The notes under the pieces were generated by a model that was given only the letters and a program-made list of their open reading frames with translations, made no database searches and had not been told where the DNA came from. A program made the translations under genes and the position numbers. From assembly GCA_903834835.1 (NCBI GenBank), contig CAILKO010000046.1:1-64000 (forward strand): a DNA stretch of 64,000 nt. Reading direction: 5' to 3'. Shown one piece after another: positions 56,888 through 64,000 of this stretch (positions are counted from its first letter, which is position 1; each line of letters opens with the position of its first letter). This DNA comes from an uncultured Pseudomonadota bacterium. Lineage in GTDB: Bacteria > Pseudomonadota > Gammaproteobacteria > Burkholderiales > SG8-39.

Positions 56888-58045
56888 CTGAGCGAGTCGC
56901 AGCCACAGGACCCCCGCGCTGCGATTCTGGTCTGCCTGGATTTCGGCAACGCCGACTTCGCCGAAGAGAACGAGGAATTCGTCCGGCTGGCCGAGAGCGG
57001 CGGCGTGCTGCGCCATCGCATGGTGCAAGGCAAGCGCTCGCGACCCGATCCGAAATACTTTGCGGGCAGCGGCAAGGCCGACGAGATCGGCCTCGAGGCC
57101 GAGGGGTTGAACGCGGGCGTGGTGATCTTCAATCACCAGCTGAGCGCGAGCCAGCAGCGCAACCTCGAGCAGAAGCTGAAGCGCCGGGTGCTGGACCGCA
57201 CCGACCTCATTCTCGAGATATTCGCCCAGCGCGCCCGCACGACCGAGGGCAAGCTGCAGGTCGAACTCGCGCAGCTCGAGCACCTCTCGACGCGACTCGT
57301 GCGCGGCTGGACCCACCTGGAGCGCCAGCGCGGCGGCATGGGATCGACGGGCGGGCCGGGCGAGACCCAGCTCGAACTCGACCGTCGCTACATCGGTCAG
57401 CGGGTACGCACGCTGCGCACCAAGCTCGAGAAACTGCGCGACCGGCGCGGCGTGCAGCGCCGCGCGCGCTCGCGCCGCGATGTGCTCGCGGTGTCGATCG
57501 TCGGCTATACCAATGCGGGCAAGTCGACGCTCTTCAATGCGCTCACCCATGCGCGCGCCTATGCCGCCGACCAGCTCTTTGCGACGCTCGACACCACCAC
57601 GCGGCGCGTCTGGCTGGAGAGCGACGGCGTGCATCCCGGGGTCGGCGTGACGCTGTCCGACACGGTCGGCTTCCTGCGCGAGCTTCCGCACGGACTGGTG
57701 GCCGCGTTCCGTGCCACGCTCGAGGAGACCACGCAGGCGGATCTGCTGCTGCATGTGGTGGACAGCGCGTCGCCGCTGCGCGAGCAGCAGATCGAGGAGG
57801 TGAACCGCGTGCTGGCGGAAATCGGCGCGCAGGATACGCCGCAGATCGAGGTGTGGAACAAGATTGACGTCTCAGGACTGGAACCTGCGGTCGAACGGGA
57901 CGAGTATGGTAGGATTTCTTGCCTTCGAGTAAGCGCCCGCACCGGCGCCGGACTGCAGGCGTTGCGCGGTGCGATTGCAGAGATCGCGCGCGAGCACGAC
58001 GCGCCAGACCGGACCCGGACGGAAAAAACCGAGTTCTCCCCGTGA
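56888..58045 (+). CDS. hflX: Ribosome-associated GTPase HflX (start codon non-standard)
   Basis: The GTPase has the N-terminal HflX domain (ILVCLDFGNADFAEENEEFVRLAESGG, KYFAGSGKADEI, FNHQLSASQQRNLEQ) and a G domain with GYTNAGKSTLFNALT and DTVGFLRELPHGLV. It splits stalled or hibernating ribosomes. The conserved N-terminus begins before any ATG, GTG or TTG: the first usable standard start is GTG 57005, which would remove about 28 conserved residues. I chose CTG 56888, seven bases after a GGAG, giving 385 residues; ATT codons at about 56799 and 56924 are alternatives. The start is therefore uncertain. Confidence 0.85.
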   Translation: MSESQPQDPRAAILVCLDFGNADFAEENEEFVRLAESGGVLRHRMVQGKRSRPDPKYFAGSGKADEIGLEAEGLNAGVVIFNHQLSASQQRNLEQKLKRRVLDRTDLILEIFAQRARTTEGKLQVELAQLEHLSTRLVRGWTHLERQRGGMGSTGGPGETQLELDRRYIGQRVRTLRTKLEKLRDRRGVQRRARSRRDVLAVSIVGYTNAGKSTLFNALTHARAYAADQLFATLDTTTRRVWLESDGVHPGVGVTLSDTVGFLRELPHGLVAAFRATLEETTQADLLLHVVDSASPLREQQIEEVNRVLAEIGAQDTPQIEVWNKIDVSGLEPAVERDEYGRISCLRVSARTGAGLQALRGAIAEIAREHDAPDRTRTEKTEFSP

Positions 58046-58151
58046 TCCAAGCCTGATGAAAATCCTTCGTGCCACCGCAGACCGAATTCGCGCGATCATC
58101 CGATCGCGCCGCCGTGCGCTTGATTCCGCGCTTGATTCCGGACTTAGCGAG

Positions 58152-59357
58152 ATGTCCCTGAACGATCCCAACTGGGGGCGCGGTTCGCGCGGCCCGGGGC
58201 GCGGCAATCAAGGGCCGCCCGATCTCGACGACCTGTGGCGCAATTTGAACAGCAAGCTGAACAACCTGTTCGGCCGGCGCGGCGGGGGCGGATCCAGCAG
58301 TGGCGGGGGCGATCCGACAGGCGGATTCAGGCTGGCCGGCGGTGCCTGGCTCGTGGCGGGCATTGTCGTTGCGGTCTGGCTCGCGAGCAGCTTCTATATC
58401 GTCGTCGAGGGTCAGCGCGGTGTGGTGCTGACGTTCGGTAAGTTCTCCGAGGAAACCGGACCGGGTTTGCGCTGGCGCCTGCCCTGGCCGCTGCAGTCTC
58501 ACGAGATCGTGAACCTGTCGCAGGTGCGCACGGTCGAGGTGGGCTACCGCAACAATGTGAAATCCAAGGTGCTGCGCGAATCGCTCATGCTGACCGACGA
58601 CGAGAATATCGTCGACCTGCAGTTTGCGGTCCAGTACACGATCTCGGATGCCTCGAGCTACCTGTTCAATGTGCGTCGCCCGGACGAGACGGCGATGGAG
58701 GTGGCGGAGACCGCGATGCGCGAGGTGATCGGGAAATCGAAAATGGACTCGATGCTCTACGAAACCCAGGAGGCGGTCGCGACCAAGGCGCGCGAGCTGA
58801 TGCAGCAGATCCATGAGCGCTACAAGACCGGCATCGTCGTGAGCACGGTGACCGTCCAGAACGCACAACCGCCGGAGCAGGTCCAGGCCGCGTTCGATGA
58901 TGCGGTGAAGGCGGGCCAGGATCGCGAGCGGCAGAAGAACGAGGGCCAGTCCTACGCGAATGACATCATCCCGCGCGCCAAGGGTGCCGCAGCGCGTCTC
59001 TCCGAGGAATCCCAGGGCTACAAGCAGCGCGTGATCGCCAATGCCGAGGGCGAGGCGGCGCGCTTCAAGCAGGTTCTGGCGGAATACTCGCGCGCCCCGG
59101 CGGTCACCCGCGAGCGTATCTACATCGAGACCATGCAGCAGATACTGTCGTCGACGTCGAAAGTGGTGCTCGATTTCAAGGGCGGCAACAACCTGCTTTA
59201 TCTGCCGCTCGAGAAGCTCATTCAGCAGACCGGTGCTGTGCCGTCGCCCGAGGCAGCGCTGCCGAAGCCGCCTGGCGCGGAGCCTGCCGAGGCGGCACCG
59301 GAGGGCGCGCGCTCGCGCGAGGTGCTGCGGGGACGCGAGCGTGGGGAGCGGCCATGA
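58152..59357 (+). CDS. hflK: FtsH-protease modulator HflK
   Basis: The 401-residue protein begins with a Gly-rich lead (MSLNDPNWGRGSRGPGRGNQ), then one membrane helix (AGGAWLVAGIVVAVWLASSFYIV, about residues 63-85) and a long SPFH/prohibitin domain to about residue 320, with a Pro/Ala-rich tail. With HflC it forms a membrane cage around FtsH and limits its proteolysis. The ATG at 58152 is the usual betaproteobacterial start; 58056 is in frame but adds a basic stretch. Confidence 0.94.
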   Translation: MSLNDPNWGRGSRGPGRGNQGPPDLDDLWRNLNSKLNNLFGRRGGGGSSSGGGDPTGGFRLAGGAWLVAGIVVAVWLASSFYIVVEGQRGVVLTFGKFSEETGPGLRWRLPWPLQSHEIVNLSQVRTVEVGYRNNVKSKVLRESLMLTDDENIVDLQFAVQYTISDASSYLFNVRRPDETAMEVAETAMREVIGKSKMDSMLYETQEAVATKARELMQQIHERYKTGIVVSTVTVQNAQPPEQVQAAFDDAVKAGQDRERQKNEGQSYANDIIPRAKGAAARLSEESQGYKQRVIANAEGEAARFKQVLAEYSRAPAVTRERIYIETMQQILSSTSKVVLDFKGGNNLLYLPLEKLIQQTGAVPSPEAALPKPPGAEPAEAAPEGARSREVLRGRERGERP

Positions 59358-60247
59358 GGATGGTGATGCCGGCCGCGATCGCGGCCCTGCTCGCGGCCTT
59401 TGTCGCAAGCGCCTCGCTGTACACCGTGGACCAGCGCCAGAATGCGATCGTGTTCCAGCTTGGCGAGGTGCGCGAGATCGTCACCCAGCCCGGCCTGCAC
59501 TTCAAATGGCCGCTGATCCAGAATGTGCGCATTTTCGACATGCGCGTGCTCACCTATGACGATGCCGAGCCCCTGCGGTTTCTGACCTCCGGCAACCGGC
59601 CGGTGCTGGTGGATTCCTTTGTCAAGTGGCGCATCGTCGACGTCCGGCAGTATTACGTCAGCGTGCAGGGTGACGAGATGCGCGCCGCGACGCGCATCCG
59701 CCAGACGATCTCCGGCGGACTGCGTGACGAATTCGGTGCGCGCACGGTGCACGATGTCGTCTCCGGCGAGCGGGAATCCATCATGAAAACGGTGCGCGAG
59801 AAGGCCGATCAGGACCTGCGTCGCATCGGTGTGCAGATCGTCGATGTGCGGCTGAAGCGTGTGGATCTGCCGCAGGAAGTGAGCGAATCGGTCTATCGGC
59901 GCATGGAGGCGGAGCGCAAGCGCATCGCCAACGAACTCAGGTCCACGGGCGGCGCCGATGGCGAACGCATCCGGGCCGATGCCGACCGTCAGCGGGAGGT
60001 GATTCTGGCCGAGGCCTACCGCGACGCGCAGCGCATCAAGGGCGAGGGGGATGCCAAGGCATCCGCGATCTATGCTCAGGCGTTCTCGCAGAATCCCGAG
60101 TTCTATGCCTTCTACCGCAGCATGGAAGCCTACCGCTCGACCTTCCGCAGCAAGACCGACCTGATGCTGCTGGAGCCGAATTCGGAGTTCTTCCGGTATC
60201 TGAAGGACGCGAACGGCCGGACTCCGGCACAGGGCGGGCGCAAGTGA
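59354..60247 (+). CDS. hflC: FtsH-protease modulator HflC
   Basis: The 297-residue protein has one N-terminal membrane helix (MPAAIAALLAAFVASASLYTV) and an SPFH domain with YTVDQRQNAIVFQLGEVREIV, VDSFVKWRIVDVRQYY and the helical EVILAEAYRDAQRIKGEGDAKASAIYAQAF. It pairs with HflK. It overlaps hflK by 4 bases (ATGA), giving coupled translation; internal ATGs at 59360 and 59366 are possible. Confidence 0.94.
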   Translation: MRMVMPAAIAALLAAFVASASLYTVDQRQNAIVFQLGEVREIVTQPGLHFKWPLIQNVRIFDMRVLTYDDAEPLRFLTSGNRPVLVDSFVKWRIVDVRQYYVSVQGDEMRAATRIRQTISGGLRDEFGARTVHDVVSGERESIMKTVREKADQDLRRIGVQIVDVRLKRVDLPQEVSESVYRRMEAERKRIANELRSTGGADGERIRADADRQREVILAEAYRDAQRIKGEGDAKASAIYAQAFSQNPEFYAFYRSMEAYRSTFRSKTDLMLLEPNSEFFRYLKDANGRTPAQGGRK

Positions 60248-60253
60248 GCAAAG

Positions 60254-60442
60254 ATGGGCACGACCTTGCTGCTCGCGCTCGCGCTCGTGCTCATCATCGA
60301 GGGAGCGCTGCCCTTCGTCGCGCCTAGCCTCTGGCGCGACACCTTCAGGCGCATCATGCAGCTCAGCGACGGACAGATCCGATTCGTCGGGCTGGCCTCG
60401 ATGCTGCTCGGACTGTTGCTGATCGTGATATTGAAAGTCTAG
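60254..60442 (+). CDS. DUF2065 small membrane protein
   Basis: The 62-residue protein has two membrane helices (about residues 3-20 and 44-60) joined by a short basic loop ([10 protein letters not shown]). This is the DUF2065/YjeT family, which lies between hflC and purA in many proteobacteria. Its role is unknown. It begins 6 bases after hflC and ends 2 bases before hisZ. Confidence 0.9.
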   Translation: MGTTLLLALALVLIIEGALPFVAPSLWRDTFRRIMQLSDGQIRFVGLASMLLGLLLIVILKV

Positions 60443-60444
60443 AC

Positions 60445-63022
<2,578 letters not shown>

Positions 63023-63040
63023 ACTTCGGGGGGTCGAGAC

Positions 63041-63676
63041 GTGCCGGTCGAACTCTGGCTCGCGTTCGTCGGCGCCTCGGCGGTCGTGCTCGTGATACCC
63101 GGGCCGACCATCCTCACGGTCATCAGCTATTCGCTCGCGCACGGGCCGCGCGCCAATCTGCCGCTCGTGGCGGCGGTGGCACTGGGCGATTCCACCGCGC
63201 TCGCGCTCTCCCTGCTGGGGCTGGGTACGCTGCTTGCCACCTCGGCCGCGTGGTTCATGCTGATCAAGTGGGCGGGCGGCGCGTATCTGATCTTCCTCGG
63301 CATGAAGATGTTCCGGGCAGGACCGATACCCGCACGGCCGGAGGCACCGGGGACCATGCCGGGCGCATTGCCGCGTTGGCGGCTGTTTGCCAATACCTGG
63401 CTCGTGACCGCGCTGAACCCGAAGGGCATCGTGTTCTTCCTCGCCTTTCTGCCGCAGTTCATCAGCGCTGACGCGCCCTATGCGCAGCAGCTCTGGATAC
63501 TTGCGATGACCTTCGTGGTCCTCGCTACGCTCAATGCATCGCTCTACACGGTCTTCGCCGTGGCGGCGAGCCGCGCACTTGCGAAACCTTCGGCGGCACG
63601 CCGGTTCAGCCGGGCGGGCGGGCTGCTGCTCGGTGCGGCCGGCGTCTGGGCGCTGTTCGCCCGCCGCCCGGGTTGA
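63041..63676 (+). CDS. LysE/RhtB-family amino-acid exporter
   Basis: The 211-residue inner-membrane protein has six hydrophobic segments. It carries the family pattern VLVIPGPTILTVISYSLAHGPRANLPLVAAVALGD near the N-terminus and WAGGAYLIFLGMKMFR near residue 76. It probably exports amino acids or homoserine lactone-like compounds. The GTG at 63041 follows GGGGGGTCGAGAC. It is 18 bases after purA, so possibly co-transcribed. Confidence 0.9.
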   Translation: MPVELWLAFVGASAVVLVIPGPTILTVISYSLAHGPRANLPLVAAVALGDSTALALSLLGLGTLLATSAAWFMLIKWAGGAYLIFLGMKMFRAGPIPARPEAPGTMPGALPRWRLFANTWLVTALNPKGIVFFLAFLPQFISADAPYAQQLWILAMTFVVLATLNASLYTVFAVAASRALAKPSAARRFSRAGGLLLGAAGVWALFARRPG

Positions 63677-63720
63677 AGCAAGCTGCCCCGGCGCCCTGAT
63701 ACCCTGGTGATGGAGCCTCC

Positions 63721-64000
63721 CATGCTGGAATTCGAAGCAACGCCCAAGAACACCCTGATGGAAACGCTCGGCATGGAGTTCGTCGAGACGACCAGGGAGC
63801 GCGTCGTGGCGCGCATGCCGGTCGGTCCGAAGGTCCACCAGCCCTACGGCCTGCTTCACGGCGGCGCGTCCGTGGCGCTCGCCGAAACGGTTGCGTCCTA
63901 TGCGGGCTGGCTGAACGTGGATCGCGAGACCGAGCAGGTCGTCGGCCTGGAGATCAATGCGAATCACCTGCGCGCGAAACGCGACGGCGTGGTGACGGCG
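63721..64000 (+). CDS. Hotdog-fold thioesterase (PaaI/YdiI-like), 3' end outside the window
   Basis: The visible 93 residues include QPYGLLHGGASVALAETVASYAG near residue 40, the HGG loop and catalytic acid region of PaaI/YdiI acyl-CoA thioesterases, then GLEINANHLRAKRDG. GGAG lies six bases before ATG 63721, so I prefer it to the ATG at 63709. The window ends before the stop codon. Relatives hydrolyse phenylacetyl-CoA-type or 1,4-dihydroxynaphthoyl-CoA thioesters. Confidence 0.9.

Overview
The window looks like the chromosome of a high-GC betaproteobacterium, most likely Burkholderiales or a close relative. Two things point there. The block hfq-hflX-hflK-hflC-DUF2065-hisZ-purA at the right end is a characteristic betaproteobacterial order. 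There are also seven periplasmic Bug/TctC-type solute receptors, an expansion typical of Alcaligenaceae and Comamonadaceae. No tRNA, rRNA, CRISPR array or intact transposase was recognised.

Layout. 1-1090: minus-strand integron-type gene cassettes (a lipoprotein, a small unknown protein, a membrane-protein fragment) ending at an attI-like element. 1.47-5.26 kb: a minus-strand catabolic cluster (Rieske oxygenase, cupin, amidohydrolase, Bug receptor). 5.8-14.25 kb: the most unusual region. It holds a formyltransferase and a cyanophycin-synthetase-like ATP-grasp protein, then an LLM oxidoreductase and a deacetylase, then a prolyl-hydroxylase-like oxygenase, an HExxH peptide-modification protein, a 48-residue peptide with a repeated Gly-Ala-Lys-Ile-Gly-Lys-x-Pro-Pro tail, and a second ATP-grasp protein. 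I read this as a candidate RiPP (modified peptide) locus. 14.3-40.8 kb: transport and catabolism, including one complete TctCBA transporter, five further Bug receptors (one more lies at 50.8 kb), two MFS carriers, an orphan molybdenum hydroxylase, amidohydrolases, an MmgE/PrpD protein, a class II aldolase and two glutathione peroxidases.

40.9-49.5 kb is an accessory zone. It has two complete toxin-antitoxin pairs plus fragments of others, a lower-GC OsmC-YcaO fusion gene next to a broken DinB gene, and a relic integron. The relic consists of a 5' fragment of an integrase gene, an attI-like site, a cREC cassette, a textbook attC site, a putative phage-abortive-infection cassette and one more cassette ending in a truncated attC. 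A 22-bp palindrome with core ATAGTAAC-N6-GTTACTAT occurs four times (1.34, 34.98, 39.60 and 49.53 kb). Two of these copies sit beside the two integron-type arrays.

49.6-64 kb returns to core-type sequence: a TauD-like dioxygenase, a Bug receptor overlapping a MlaF-like ATPase, a transglutaminase-like protein, a DODA-type dioxygenase, an acetyltransferase, a CBS protein, aroC, the hfq-hfl block, hisZ, purA, a LysE exporter and the start of a thioesterase cut by the window edge. All family assignments come from reading motifs by eye; no database search was run.
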